A stretch of 64,000 nt of DNA. Source: Rhizobiales bacterium Ga0077537 (GTDB lineage: Bacteria; Pseudomonadota; Alphaproteobacteria; Rhizobiales; Hyphomicrobiaceae). The number at the start of each line of letters is the position of its first letter. The stretch's first letter is position 1. The notes under the pieces were generated by a model. It searched no databases. It was not told where the DNA came from and was given only the letters and a program-made list of their open reading frames with translations. The translations under genes were made by a program, and so were the position numbers. The stretch covers positions 62,001 through 126,000 of the forward strand of contig LNEM01000003.1 in the NCBI GenBank assembly GCA_001464955.1, in the 5' to 3' direction. Below are positions 7,948 through 17,046 of this stretch, one piece after another.

Positions 7948-9639
7948 ATGATCTCACGGCGCGAGTTTCTCACCGCGGCAGCCGCCGCTTCGCTCCTCGG
8001 AGGCAGCTCCGCGGGCTGGCTCGGGCGGCTTGCGGCCCAGCAGAGGCTCACCCAGGACGATCTCCTGCGTTTCGAGCCGCTCGGCAATGTCACGATCGTC
8101 CATCTGACCGACATCCATGCCCAGACGGTGCCGCTCTACTTCCGTGAGCCGTCGATCAACATCGGCGTCGGCGATGCCAAGGGCAAGGTTCCGCATCTGA
8201 CGGGCGCGGACTTCCGGAAGCATTTCCGGATCGCCGACAAGTCCGCCGAAGCCTACGCGCTGACGCACGACGATTTCGCGCAGCTTGCCCGCTCGTACGG
8301 CCGCATGGGCGGCCTCGACCGCATCGCGACAGTCGTCAAGGCGATCCGGGCCGAGCGCGGCGCGAACATGCTGCTGCTCGACGGGGGTGATACCTGGACC
8401 AACAGCTGGACGTCGCTCCAGACGAAGGGACAGGACATGGTGGACATCATGGCGCTCCTGAAGCCCGATGCCATGACCGGTCACTGGGAGTTCACCCTCG
8501 GCGATACCCGCGTGAAGGAACTCAGCGACAAGCTCGGCTTTCCGTTTCTCGCCCAGAACATCCGCGACACCGAGTTCGAGGATCGCGTGTTCCCGGCGCA
8601 GAAGATGTTCGAGCGCGGCGGAATCAAGGTCGCAGTCATCGGTCAGGCGTTCCCGTTCACCCCCATCGCCAACCCTCGCTGGATGGTGCCCAAATGGACG
8701 TTCGGCATCCGTGAGGTGGAGCTGCAGAAGGAAGTCGACGACGCCCGCGCGGCCGGGGCAGGTCTGGTCGTGCTTCTCTCCCACAACGGCTTTGACGTCG
8801 ACGTCAAGGTGGCGCAGGTCGTGAAGGGGATCGACGTCATTCTCTCGGGGCACACGCACGACGCGGTGCCCGAGCCCACTCGTATCGGCAAGACGCTGAT
8901 CATCGCGACGGGGTCGAACGGGAAGTTCGTCTCGCGCCTCGACCTCGACGTGCAGGCCGGTGAGATCAAGGGGTTCCGCTATCGCCTCATTCCGGTGTTC
9001 TCGGATGCCATCACGGGTGATGCCGAGACGGCGGCGCTGATCGAGAAGACGCGCGCGCCCTATCAGGCGCAACTCTCGAAGGTGCTCGGCAAGACCGAGA
9101 CGCTGCTCTACCGGCGCGGCAATTTCAACGGGACCCTCGACGACGTGATCTGCGACGGCATCCTCGAGCAGCGTGACGCAGAGATCGCGCTCTCGCCGGG
9201 CATCCGCTGGGGCACGAGCCTGCTTCCAGGTCAGGACATCACGTTCGAGGACATCGCCAACGGCACGGCGATGACCTACCCGAACTGCTACCGCATGAAG
9301 ATGAACGGCGGCCGGCTCAAGGAGATCCTCGAGGACGTGGCCGACAACATCTTCAATCCCGATCCCTTCTACCAGCAGGGCGGCGATATGGTGCGCACCG
9401 GCGGGCTCGGCTTTACGTGCGACGTGTCGAAGCCGATCGGTCAGCGCATCTCGGACATGACGCTGCTGCGCACCGGCCAGAAGCTCGACGCCAGCCGCGA
9501 CTACGTCGTCGCCGGATGGGCCAGCATCAATCAGGGCACCGAGGGGCCGCCGATCTGGGACGTGGTGGCGAAGCACATCGAAGGCAAGAAGGTGGTCGCG
9601 CCGTCCGGCGCCAGCGCCGTGAAGATCACCGGCCTTTGA
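7948..9639 (+). CDS. soxB: Thiosulfohydrolase SoxB
   Basis: Periplasmic dimanganese hydrolase that releases sulfate from the SoxY-bound thiosulfonate. The 563-residue precursor begins with a Tat-type signal (ISRREFLTAAAAASLLGG). Metallophosphoesterase-type metal ligands are seen in order: LTDIHAQ (residues 53-59), LLLDGGDTW (142-150), GHWEF (178-182), LLSHNGFDVD and LSGHTHDAVPEP. A 5'-nucleotidase-like C-terminal domain follows. ATG 7948 was preferred over a TTG at 7900 because it starts right at the Tat signal. SoxB is a standard marker for the Sox pathway. Confidence 0.96.
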   Translation: MISRREFLTAAAAASLLGGSSAGWLGRLAAQQRLTQDDLLRFEPLGNVTIVHLTDIHAQTVPLYFREPSINIGVGDAKGKVPHLTGADFRKHFRIADKSAEAYALTHDDFAQLARSYGRMGGLDRIATVVKAIRAERGANMLLLDGGDTWTNSWTSLQTKGQDMVDIMALLKPDAMTGHWEFTLGDTRVKELSDKLGFPFLAQNIRDTEFEDRVFPAQKMFERGGIKVAVIGQAFPFTPIANPRWMVPKWTFGIREVELQKEVDDARAAGAGLVVLLSHNGFDVDVKVAQVVKGIDVILSGHTHDAVPEPTRIGKTLIIATGSNGKFVSRLDLDVQAGEIKGFRYRLIPVFSDAITGDAETAALIEKTRAPYQAQLSKVLGKTETLLYRRGNFNGTLDDVICDGILEQRDAEIALSPGIRWGTSLLPGQDITFEDIANGTAMTYPNCYRMKMNGGRLKEILEDVADNIFNPDPFYQQGGDMVRTGGLGFTCDVSKPIGQRISDMTLLRTGQKLDASRDYVVAGWASINQGTEGPPIWDVVAKHIEGKKVVAPSGASAVKITGL

Positions 9640-9694
9640 GCCGGGACGCGGCGGGCGAACCGCCGGCGAGAGATTTCGAAGGGAGTGCGCTCAT

Positions 9695-11005
9695 ATGACA
9701 GACGAGACCGACAGGAAGCCAGCTCCGGGCGCGTCGACCAACCGGCGGCGTTTCCTCACCGGGACACTGGCGGGCGGAGCGGCGATCGCCGCTTCGGGTG
9801 GGGAGGCGTTCGCGCAGCGGAAGCGCAAGCCAATCGGCCCCAATCCCGACAACCAGCCACCGAACGTGCCCGAGTGGTCGAAAGTTCTCGGCGACGGCGT
9901 TGCGTCCCACCCCTACGGGAAGCCGTCGAAGTTCGAGGCGCATGTGGTGCGCCGCGACGTCGAGTGGCTCACGGCGTCGCGGGAAAGCTCGATCAACTTC
10001 ACGCCGCTGCACGAACTCGACGGCATCATCACGCCGAACGGCCTCTGCTTCGAGCGCCATCACGGCGGCGCCGCGGTCGTCAGCCCGTTCGATCATCGGC
10101 TGATCATTCACGGCCTCGTCGACAAGCCGCTCATCTTCTCGATGGACGACATCAAGCGCTTCCCGCGCACGAACCGGGTGCACTTCCTCGAGTGCGCGGC
10201 GAACTCGGGAATGGAGTGGCGCGGCGCGCAGCTCAACGGCTGCCAGTTCACGCACGGCATGATCCACAACGTCATGTATACGGGCGTGCTCCTGAAGGAC
10301 CTGCTCAACGAGGCCGGCCTCAAGCCAACTGCCAAATGGTTGCAGGTCGAAGGCGCCGATTCGTCGGGCATGAACCGGTCGCTGCCGATCGAGAAGGCGC
10401 TCGACGACTGCCTGATCGCCTTCAAGATGAACGGCGAGGCGCTGCGCACGGAGCAGGGCTACCCGCTGCGTCTTGTGGTGCCGGGCTGGGAAGGCAACCT
10501 CTGGGTCAAGTGGATCCGGCGCATCGAAGTCGGTGACAAGCCATGGTTCGCGCGCGAGGAAACCTCGAAATACACGGACCTCATGAGCGACGGGCGATCG
10601 CGACGCTACACGTTCGTGATGGACGCCAAGTCCGTCGTCACCAACCCGTCACCCCAGGCGCCATTCACGGCCAAGGGCCGTAATGTCCTGACCGGCGTCG
10701 CGTGGTCGGGGCGTGGCCACATCACGCGCGTCGATGTCACGCTCGACGGCGGCCGGAACTGGCGCGAGGCGCGCATCGATGGCCCGGTGCTCGACCGCTC
10801 GATGACGCGGTTCTACGTCGATTTCGACTGGGCTGGAAACGAGTTGCTGATCCAGTCGCGGGCGCACGATTCCACGGGCTACGTGCAGCCGACGAAGCAG
10901 GAGTTGCGCGCGGTACGCGGTGTCAACAACATCTACCACAACAACGGCATCCAGACCTGGCTCGTCCGGGCGAACGGGGAGACTGAGAATGTCGAGATCT
11001 CTTAA
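9695..11005 (+). CDS. soxC: Sulfane dehydrogenase molybdenum subunit SoxC
   Basis: Molybdopterin enzyme of the sulfite-oxidase superfamily. With SoxD it oxidises the sulfane sulfur left on SoxY, so both sulfur atoms of thiosulfate can reach sulfate. The 436-residue precursor has a Tat signal (NRRRFLTG, residues 16-23), the molybdenum-ligating cysteine in [13 protein letters not shown] (Cys167), and a C-terminal Mo-co dimerisation domain ([18 protein letters not shown]). ATG 9695 has a GGGAG upstream. Its end overlaps the soxD start by 17 bases. The presence of soxCD predicts sulfate formation without obligatory sulfur globules. Confidence 0.95.
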   Translation: MTDETDRKPAPGASTNRRRFLTGTLAGGAAIAASGGEAFAQRKRKPIGPNPDNQPPNVPEWSKVLGDGVASHPYGKPSKFEAHVVRRDVEWLTASRESSINFTPLHELDGIITPNGLCFERHHGGAAVVSPFDHRLIIHGLVDKPLIFSMDDIKRFPRTNRVHFLECAANSGMEWRGAQLNGCQFTHGMIHNVMYTGVLLKDLLNEAGLKPTAKWLQVEGADSSGMNRSLPIEKALDDCLIAFKMNGEALRTEQGYPLRLVVPGWEGNLWVKWIRRIEVGDKPWFAREETSKYTDLMSDGRSRRYTFVMDAKSVVTNPSPQAPFTAKGRNVLTGVAWSGRGHITRVDVTLDGGRNWREARIDGPVLDRSMTRFYVDFDWAGNELLIQSRAHDSTGYVQPTKQELRAVRGVNNIYHNNGIQTWLVRANGETENVEIS

Positions 11006-11645
11006 GGTCGTTCTCGCGGTTGCCCTCGTCGCCGCGCCGCTTGCGACAGCGATGGCGGGAAAGCTCGGTCTCGGTCGGGAAGCAACGCCTGAGGAGATCA
11101 AGGCCTGGGACATCGATATCCGTCCGGACGGGCACGGCCTGCCGCCGGGCAAGGGGTCAGTGAAGCAGGGCGAGGATATCTTCCAGGCGCAGTGCGCCAG
11201 CTGTCACGGCGAGTTCGGCGAGGGGAAGGACCGCTGGCCGGTGCTCGCGGGTGGTCTCGGCTCGCTGAAGCACGACCGGCCCGAGAAGACGATCGGCTCG
11301 TTCTGGCCAGAGGCGTCGACGGTGTTCGACTACATCAAGCGGGCGATGCCGTTCGGCAATGCCCAGTCGCTCACGGACAATGAGATCTACGCACTCACGG
11401 CGTACATCCTGCATCTCAACGACGTGATCAAGGATACGAACTTCGAGCTGGGGCAGAGCAACTTCCAGACCATCAAGCTGCCGAACAAGGATGGCTTCTA
11501 CGACGACGATCGCGAGGTCGCCGAGAAGCACTTCTGGAACCGGAAGGTCTGCATGACGGAGTGCAAGCCCGAGGCTAAAGTCACCGGCCGCGCCCAGGTG
11601 CTCGACGTGACGCCGGACGGCAAATCCGGACCGAAGGTGGATTGA
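10989..11645 (+). CDS. soxD: SoxD-type cytochrome c subunit (short, one haem motif)
   Basis: Electron-accepting cytochrome of sulfane dehydrogenase. The 218-residue precursor has a signal peptide (cleavage near TAMAG), one haem motif CASCH at 69-73, and a cytochrome c domain with [23 protein letters not shown] cysteine pair CMTEC lies near residue 188 in the C-terminal tail. SoxD of Paracoccus is longer and carries two haems; only one CXXCH is visible here. The ATG at 10989 lies inside the end of soxC, followed by a clear signal peptide. The small cytochrome gene immediately downstream may supply the second haem function (inference). Confidence 0.88.
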   Translation: MSRSLKVVLAVALVAAPLATAMAGKLGLGREATPEEIKAWDIDIRPDGHGLPPGKGSVKQGEDIFQAQCASCHGEFGEGKDRWPVLAGGLGSLKHDRPEKTIGSFWPEASTVFDYIKRAMPFGNAQSLTDNEIYALTAYILHLNDVIKDTNFELGQSNFQTIKLPNKDGFYDDDREVAEKHFWNRKVCMTECKPEAKVTGRAQVLDVTPDGKSGPKVD

Positions 11646-11646
11646 G

Positions 11647-11988
11647 ATGAACCAGCAGCGCCGGTTGCGTCCCACACGATGGTGTCTTCCGGTTGCCGCT
11701 GCCGTGCTTTCGTCGTTCGTCGCTTGCGTCGAGCACGCCGCGGCGGCCGATCCGGCGTTCGGCGAGTATCTCTCTTCCGAGTGCGTGACGTGTCACCGGT
11801 CGGACGGGCAGGACAAGGGCATCCCGCCGATCGTCGGATGGCCGGCCGACCAGTTCGTCGCGGTTCTCCAGTCGTACAAGACCAAGGATCGTACAAATCC
11901 CGTCATGCAGACGATAGCGGGCCGGCTCAGTGACGACGAGATGGCCGCGTTGGCCGCCTACTACGCCACGCTGAAGCCCGCGAACTAG
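11647..11988 (+). CDS. fccA: Flavocytochrome c cytochrome subunit (FccA/SoxE-like)
   Basis: A 113-residue secreted monohaem cytochrome: signal peptide to about residue 33, haem motif CVTCH at 46-50, and a likely distal methionine in NPVMQTIAGRLSDDEM. Its position before a flavoprotein of the FccB/SoxF type suggests that it is the haem subunit of flavocytochrome c sulfide dehydrogenase. The family has mono- and dihaem forms, and this is monohaem. The start codon follows the soxD stop by one base. It could alternatively serve SoxCD, whose cytochrome here is short. Confidence 0.8.
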   Translation: MNQQRRLRPTRWCLPVAAAVLSSFVACVEHAAAADPAFGEYLSSECVTCHRSDGQDKGIPPIVGWPADQFVAVLQSYKTKDRTNPVMQTIAGRLSDDEMAALAAYYATLKPAN

Positions 11989-12188
11989 GAGCGATATGCC
12001 ACATCCGGAGGCGGCCGTTCCTTCGCAAACAGACTGCGCCGCGAGCGGCATCCGCGTTGGCGACGCGCTGTGGAACGGGGTGCTCGCTGGCCCCAGGCGA
12101 TGCGCATCATCCTTCCCTTCGCCCCGCCATTTCGCCGACCCATCCACGTGCTAAGCAAAAAACGAAACAAACGGACTGGAGGAAACAC

Positions 12189-13466
12189 ATGAAGGCGCAT
12201 CGGAGAGATTTCCTGAAGAGTGCGGCAGCCGCATCCGGCGTCGTGGCGCTCGGGGCGCCCGCGGCGCTCGGTCAGGCCAAGCCCAGGGTCGTCGTCATCG
12301 GGGGCGGCCCCGGGGGCGCGACGGCCGCGAAATACATCGCACGCGACTCGAAGGGCGCGGTCGAGGTGATCCTGGTCGAGCCGGCGAAGCAGTTCGTGAC
12401 CTGCTTCCACTCGAACCTCTATCTTGGCGGCTTCAAGAGCATGCAGGAGATCACGCACTCCTATGATGCTCTCGCGTCGAAGTACGGCGTGCAACTGGCC
12501 CACCAGGCCGCTGCCGCCATCGATCGCGACAAGAAGCAGGTGCGTCTCGCCGACGGCGTCACCATCGGCTACGACCGGCTCGTCGTGTCGCCCGGCATCG
12601 ACCTCAAGTACGACAGCGTGCCCGGCTGGGGCAAAGCCCACGAAGACACCATGCCGCACGCCTGGAAGGCCGGACCACAGACGGTGCTGCTCAAGGCGAG
12701 GCTGGACGCCGTGCCCGACGGTGGCGTCATCGTGATGATCGCGCCGCCCAATCCCTATCGCTGCCCACCGGGCCCCTACGAGCGCGTCTCGATGATGGCG
12801 CATGCGCTCAAGAAGGCCGGCAAGACGAAGGCGAAAATCGTCGTCATCGACCCGAAGAAGACGTTCTCCAAGCAGGGCCTGTTCCAGGAGGGCTGGGAGC
12901 GCCACTATCCCGGCATGGTCGAATGGATGGCACCAGATATTCATTCCGGCCTCAAGGCCGTCGATCCGGCGAGCAACACGGTCGAAACCGGCTTCGAGAC
13001 CTACAAGCACTGCGCGCTGGTCAACGTCATTCCGGCGCAGACAGCCGGCAAGATCGCACTCGATGCGGGCCTCGCCGACGCTTCGGGGTTCTGCCCGATC
13101 GATCCGTCGAACATGCGCTCGGCCATGGATGCCAACATCCATGTGCTGGGTGATGCCTCGATCGCCGGCGACATGCCGAAATCGGCGTTCTCGGCGAACA
13201 GTCAGGCCAAGGTCGCCGCGCTGATGATCCGGGGCGAGCTCGTCAAGTCCCCAACTTTCCCGGCCCGCTACTCCAACACCTGCTGGTCGCTGATCGATAC
13301 CGACGACACGGTCAAGGTCGGTGGGCGCTACGAAGCGAAGGACGGCAAGATCGCCGCCGTTGAAACGTTTGTCTCCAAGACCGGCGAGACGCCACAGCTC
13401 CGCAAGGAGACACAGGCGGAGAACATGGGCTGGTACTCGGGCATCACCGCCGACATGTTCGGCTGA
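12189..13466 (+). CDS. fccB: Flavocytochrome c sulfide dehydrogenase, flavin subunit (FccB/SoxF)
   Basis: FAD-dependent sulfide:cytochrome c reductase in the periplasm. The 425-residue precursor has a Tat signal (HRRDFLKS), the dinucleotide-binding motif GGGPGG at 38-43, a cysteine at 72 in VTCFHSN where FccB binds FAD covalently, and the two cysteines expected to form the redox disulfide: Cys192 in PYRCPPGPYER and Cys365 in YSNTCWSL. The C-terminal FAD motif VLGDASIAGDMPKSAFSANSQ is present. ATG 12189 has GGAGG nine bases upstream; an earlier open frame is not needed. A gap of 200 bases separates it from fccA, longer than others in this operon. Confidence 0.93.
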   Translation: MKAHRRDFLKSAAAASGVVALGAPAALGQAKPRVVVIGGGPGGATAAKYIARDSKGAVEVILVEPAKQFVTCFHSNLYLGGFKSMQEITHSYDALASKYGVQLAHQAAAAIDRDKKQVRLADGVTIGYDRLVVSPGIDLKYDSVPGWGKAHEDTMPHAWKAGPQTVLLKARLDAVPDGGVIVMIAPPNPYRCPPGPYERVSMMAHALKKAGKTKAKIVVIDPKKTFSKQGLFQEGWERHYPGMVEWMAPDIHSGLKAVDPASNTVETGFETYKHCALVNVIPAQTAGKIALDAGLADASGFCPIDPSNMRSAMDANIHVLGDASIAGDMPKSAFSANSQAKVAALMIRGELVKSPTFPARYSNTCWSLIDTDDTVKVGGRYEAKDGKIAAVETFVSKTGETPQLRKETQAENMGWYSGITADMFG

Positions 13467-13518
13467 TCGAACGCATCGGAAAGCGCTGGACGTCGCAACA
13501 ACTACACGAGGCGAAAGC

Positions 13519-14487
13519 ATGCGGATACGTCCGGGCACAACTCTCCATCAACCGAGCCGCCGGCTGATCCTGGCCGGTGGCTCGGCACTGCTCGTCGGCG
13601 CGATGTCGGCGCTCGGCGGCCGCGCCGTGCTGGCTGCGTCGGCGATTCACAAGACGAAAATCGGCGAAGCAGAAGTGACGGTGATCTCGGATGGCACGTT
13701 CACGCTGCCGCAATCGCTGCTGCTGCCCGGCGTCGACCAAGCGGCGCTCGACACGTTGCTCAAGGCACATGGAGCAACAGCCGATTTCACGGTCCAGACG
13801 AACGTCTGTGTCGTGCGTCTCGGATCGACGGTGGCGCTGATCGATACGGGGGCCGGGCCGGACTTCATGCCGACGCTCGGCCGCTTCGCGGATCGGCTGG
13901 GGGAAGCCGGCATCGCTTCTGACAGCATCACCCACGTCATCTTCACGCATGCCCACGCCGACCATTTCTGGGGCGTGCTCGATCCGTTCGGCGACACGTC
14001 CCTCTGGCCGAAGGCGAAGCACGTCATGGCGCTGGCCGAACGCGACTTCTGGTTCGCGCCTGATGCCGCCGACAAGGTTCCCGAGTTCCAGAAGAGCATG
14101 TCGGTCGGGATCGTCCGTCGGCTCAAGGCGCTGGGCGATGTGATCACGACCGCGAAACCGGGCGACGAGATCGCGCCCGGGCTGGCGTTCGTCGCAACGC
14201 CGGGCCACACGCCGGGGCACGTGTCGGTGGCGATCCGCTCGGGGACGTCAGAGTGCCTCGTCCTCGGCGATGCGCTCACGCATGCCGCGATCTCGTTCGG
14301 GGCGCCGAGCTGGCGATGGGGCTCGGACATCGATGGGGAGCAGGCCGCCGCGACGCGTGCGCGTGTGCTCGAGGATGCCGCACGGCGAAAACTCGCTGTC
14401 ATCGGCTATCACCTGCCGTGGCCGGGTCTCGGTCGTGTCGAGACGTCGGGCAGCGCCTATCGCTTCGTGCAGGAGGCGGGCAAGTGA
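13519..14487 (+). CDS. Periplasmic metallo-beta-lactamase-fold hydrolase (SoxH-like)
   Basis: A 322-residue exported hydrolase with an N-terminal Tat-like signal (SRRLILAGGSALLVGAMSALGG) and the metal-binding motif THAHADH at 143-149, followed by HTPGH and a late GYHLPWPG histidine. It resembles the SoxH-type metallo-hydrolases found at the ends of sox clusters, whose substrate is not established; a persulfide or thiol ester is plausible. ATG 13519 has GAGGCGAAAGC upstream. Its stop codon overlaps the GTG of the next rhodanese gene (GTGA), implying coupled translation and a shared role in sulfur handling. Confidence 0.85.
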   Translation: MRIRPGTTLHQPSRRLILAGGSALLVGAMSALGGRAVLAASAIHKTKIGEAEVTVISDGTFTLPQSLLLPGVDQAALDTLLKAHGATADFTVQTNVCVVRLGSTVALIDTGAGPDFMPTLGRFADRLGEAGIASDSITHVIFTHAHADHFWGVLDPFGDTSLWPKAKHVMALAERDFWFAPDAADKVPEFQKSMSVGIVRRLKALGDVITTAKPGDEIAPGLAFVATPGHTPGHVSVAIRSGTSECLVLGDALTHAAISFGAPSWRWGSDIDGEQAAATRARVLEDAARRKLAVIGYHLPWPGLGRVETSGSAYRFVQEAGK

Positions 14488-15080
14488 AGGGCGTCGGCGT
14501 TCGCGCGGCTCTGATGGGGCTCGGCGTCGCGCTTCTGGTGGCGGGGCCGATGAGTTCGCATGCCGAGGCGCGTGATGTGCCCAGCGAGAAGCAGACGCGG
14601 CTCGGTCTCCTCGTCACGGCGACCGAAGCGGCCGCATTGCTCGCCGCAACGCCGCCGGGACGCGCGCTCTTCATCGACATCCGGACGCGCGGCGAAGTCG
14701 AGTACGTCGGGCACCCGACCGGGATCGACGGGCACGTGCCCTATGCGGAGCTCAGTGAGTTCGGCGACTGGGACGACAAGGCCGGACGCTACAAGGTGGA
14801 GCTGAACAGCCGTTTCGGGGCCGGCGTGGCGCGGCTCGCCGAGCGCAAGAGCATCGGCAAGGGCGACGTCGTCGTTCTGATCTGCCGGTCGGGCGATCGG
14901 TCAGCGCGGGCCGCCAATCTGCTCGCGGACCTCGGCTATACGCGGGTCTTCTCGGTATTCGACGGGTTCGAGGGTGATCTCTCGAAAGAGGGTCGTCGCA
15001 CGGTCAACGGCTGGCGGAATGCGGGCCTGCCGTGGACCTATCGACTGACGCGCGAGCAGGCGTACAGACCAGCGCCCTGA
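14484..15080 (+). CDS. Periplasmic rhodanese-domain sulfurtransferase
   Basis: A 198-residue secreted protein with a signal peptide (LMGLGVALLVAGPMSSHAEA) and one rhodanese domain: the FIDIRTRGEVEYVGHPTGI region leads to the active-site loop CRSGDRSARAA with catalytic Cys134. Rhodaneses move sulfane sulfur between thiols or cyanide. The GTG at 14484 overlaps the preceding stop and has GGAGG within the upstream gene, so the two are translationally coupled. It is the last gene of the rightward sox operon; a hairpin follows at 15110-15138. Confidence 0.88.
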   Translation: MKGVGVRAALMGLGVALLVAGPMSSHAEARDVPSEKQTRLGLLVTATEAAALLAATPPGRALFIDIRTRGEVEYVGHPTGIDGHVPYAELSEFGDWDDKAGRYKVELNSRFGAGVARLAERKSIGKGDVVVLICRSGDRSARAANLLADLGYTRVFSVFDGFEGDLSKEGRRTVNGWRNAGLPWTYRLTREQAYRPAP

Positions 15081-15109
15081 AGGCAGCCGGTGATCGTGCC
15101 GTGAGACCA

Positions 15110-15138
15110 ACGGGGCGGACGACTGTCGCCCGCCCCGT
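15110..15138. terminator. Hairpin between convergent rhodanese and MaoC genes
   Basis: A perfect nine-base inverted repeat (ACGGGGCGG / CCGCCCCGT) with an 11-base loop lies in the 87-base gap between the ends of the rightward sox operon and the leftward MaoC gene. It lacks a clear T-run on either strand, so it may be a weak bidirectional terminator. Confidence 0.4.
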
Positions 15139-15167
15139 CGCCTTCGCTGTAGGCCGTCGACGTCGGC

Positions 15168-16022
15168 TCAGGACGACAGTGTGCACTTGCCGTTGTTGAT
15201 GACCGTCACGTCACGCTCCTTCAGGCGGCAGCGGAACGAGACGACCGGGCCGTCGATCCACATGTCGGTCAGGATCGTCTCGCCCGGATAGACGGGTGAC
15301 GAGAAGCGCACATCGAAGCCGCGGATGCGAGTGTGATCGTACTTCGCAACTTCCTTCAGGATCGTGCGGCAGGCCGTGCCGTAGGTGCAGAGGCCATGCA
15401 GGATCGGCACCGGAAAGCCGACACGCTTGGCGAGTTCCGGATCGGCATGCAGCGGGTTCCGGTCGCCGTTCAGGCGATAGAGAAGCGCCTGGTCGAGGCG
15501 GGTCTCCGCGGCGGCGGTGAGGTCGGGCTTACGGCTCGGGATCTCGTGGGGCGACGGACCCTGGCCGTTCGGGCCGCCGAAGCCGCCGTCGCCGCGCGCG
15601 AACGTCGTCGAGAGCAGCGTATAGAGCGGGGCGTTGTCGGTCGCCGAGCGGGCGGCCAGTTCGGTGTAGATGACGGCGCCCTTCCCCGGCCCCTTGTCGT
15701 AGGCCTCCGTGACGCGGCTATCGACGAGGATCTCGCCTTCCGGCTCGAGCGGCCGGTGGAGCGTCAGCCGCTGCTCGCCGTGGACGACTTTCGTATAGTC
15801 GTAACCGCAGTCCTTCAGCAGCGGAACGCGCTGCAGCACGGTTGCCATCGAGGCGACCGTCTTCAGCTTCTGGCGCTCGAACGTATAGGCGAGTTCGGCC
15901 TCGTCGTAGGGGTCGCGGCTCATGCCGATGCCGATCGCATAGAGCATGGTCTCACGGTCCGTGTAGCTGAAGCGATCGCCCGAGCGCTTCAGCCCCATCA
16001 GCTTGTCGTAGTTCAGGGCCAT
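15168..16022 (-). CDS. MaoC-family enoyl-CoA hydratase 2
   Basis: A 284-residue double hot-dog protein like the hydratase-2 part of peroxisomal multifunctional enzyme 2. The C-terminal hot-dog carries the hydratase-2 motif RLNGDRNPLHADPELAKRVGF, with the catalytic Asp and His in GDRNPLH; the N-terminal hot-dog lacks it, as in the family. It should hydrate trans-2-enoyl-CoAs to (R)-3-hydroxyacyl-CoAs in the cytoplasm. It lies 27 bases after an SDR dehydrogenase on the same strand, and the two together correspond to the two catalytic parts of the eukaryotic enzyme. Confidence 0.88.
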   Translation of the reverse strand: MALNYDKLMGLKRSGDRFSYTDRETMLYAIGIGMSRDPYDEAELAYTFERQKLKTVASMATVLQRVPLLKDCGYDYTKVVHGEQRLTLHRPLEPEGEILVDSRVTEAYDKGPGKGAVIYTELAARSATDNAPLYTLLSTTFARGDGGFGGPNGQGPSPHEIPSRKPDLTAAAETRLDQALLYRLNGDRNPLHADPELAKRVGFPVPILHGLCTYGTACRTILKEVAKYDHTRIRGFDVRFSSPVYPGETILTDMWIDGPVVSFRCRLKERDVTVINNGKCTLSS

Positions 16023-16049
16023 TGTGGGTGTCTCCCGAGTGCGTTGTGG

Positions 16050-16949
16050 TCAGTCCAGCTCGATGCCGTCCATGCCGGAGTTCTTGCGTACCTTCGGCAG
16101 CATCTCGCGGAAGAGGCGACCTGCCTCGCGCGGGTCGGAGACCTGGGCCACCTCGGCACCGCGGCGCCAGCCTTCGCAGATGGCGATGCGGCCGAAGCCG
16201 GCCTGGAAGACGCGACCGGTAATGTCGCTCGCCTCCTCGCTCGCGAGATAGACGACGGTCGGCGACACCCATTTCGGGTCGCGCATGGCGACCTGTTCGG
16301 GCGTCAGCTCTCGCAGACCTTCGGTCATGCGGGTCTGCGCCGAAGGTGACAGCGCGTTCACGGTGACGCCGATGCGGCGCAGTTCGCGCGCCGCGATCAC
16401 CGTGAAGGCCGCGATGCCCGCCTTGGCGGCACCGTAGTTGGTCTGGCCGACGTTGCCGTAGATTCCCGAGGTGGAGGAGGTGTTGATTACCGCGGCCTTC
16501 ACCGGGCCGCCGATCTCCTTGCTCTTCTCACGCCAATAGGCGGCGGCGTGGCGGGTCGGCGCGAACGTGCCCTTCAAGTGCACCTGGATCACCGCATCCC
16601 ACTCGTCCTCGGTCATGTTGACGAGCATGCGGTCGCGCAGGATGCCCGCGTTGTTGATCAGGACATCCAGCTTGCCGTAGTGCTTCACCGTGCTGTCGAT
16701 GAGGTTCTTGGCGCCGGCCCAGCTCGAGACGTCGTCGCCATTCACGATGGCGTCGCCACCGGCTTTCTTGATTTCCGCGACGGTCTGGGCGGCATGGCTT
16801 TCGTCACGGCCCGTGCCATCCACGTTGGCGCCGATGTCGTTGACGACGACCTTGGCGCCTTCCTTTGCCAACAGGAGCGCGTGCTGCCTGCCGAGGCCGC
16901 GCCCTGCCCCTGTCACGATCGCCACGCGCCCTTCGCAGAGCCCTGCCAT
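16050..16949 (-). CDS. Short-chain dehydrogenase, (R)-3-hydroxyacyl-CoA dehydrogenase-like
   Basis: A 299-residue SDR with the NAD-binding glycine motif TGAGRGLGRQ near residue 14, NNAGILRDRM, and the catalytic Ser-Tyr-Lys set in NTSSTSGIYGN and NYGAAKAG. Sequence and length fit the dehydrogenase domain of MFE-2-like proteins, which oxidise (R)-3-hydroxyacyl-CoA. ATG 16949 has GAGGAGG ten bases upstream; a longer open frame exists but looks non-coding. It probably forms an operon with the MaoC hydratase. The true acyl chain is unknown. Confidence 0.87.
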   Translation of the reverse strand: MAGLCEGRVAIVTGAGRGLGRQHALLLAKEGAKVVVNDIGANVDGTGRDESHAAQTVAEIKKAGGDAIVNGDDVSSWAGAKNLIDSTVKHYGKLDVLINNAGILRDRMLVNMTEDEWDAVIQVHLKGTFAPTRHAAAYWREKSKEIGGPVKAAVINTSSTSGIYGNVGQTNYGAAKAGIAAFTVIAARELRRIGVTVNALSPSAQTRMTEGLRELTPEQVAMRDPKWVSPTVVYLASEEASDITGRVFQAGFGRIAICEGWRRGAEVAQVSDPREAGRLFREMLPKVRKNSGMDGIELD

Positions 16950-17046
16950 ATCGCTTTCCTCCTCATCGTTTCTGATCGGAGGACGAGTGTGCGACGGTCG
17001 TCGGGCTTCCGCAACCTCGTCAGTCGTCGGGATCGATGGGGGCGCG

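Noticed and set aside
7954-9576. 540-codon open frame on the minus strand opposite soxB
   Set aside because: It is rich in Arg/Asp/Val/His with no recognisable domain and fully overlaps soxB, whose motifs are intact; GC-rich codon use produces long antisense frames.
11985-13538. 517-codon open frame on the minus strand opposite fccB
   Set aside because: Composition is antisense-like and it runs against an intact flavoprotein gene with all conserved cysteines.
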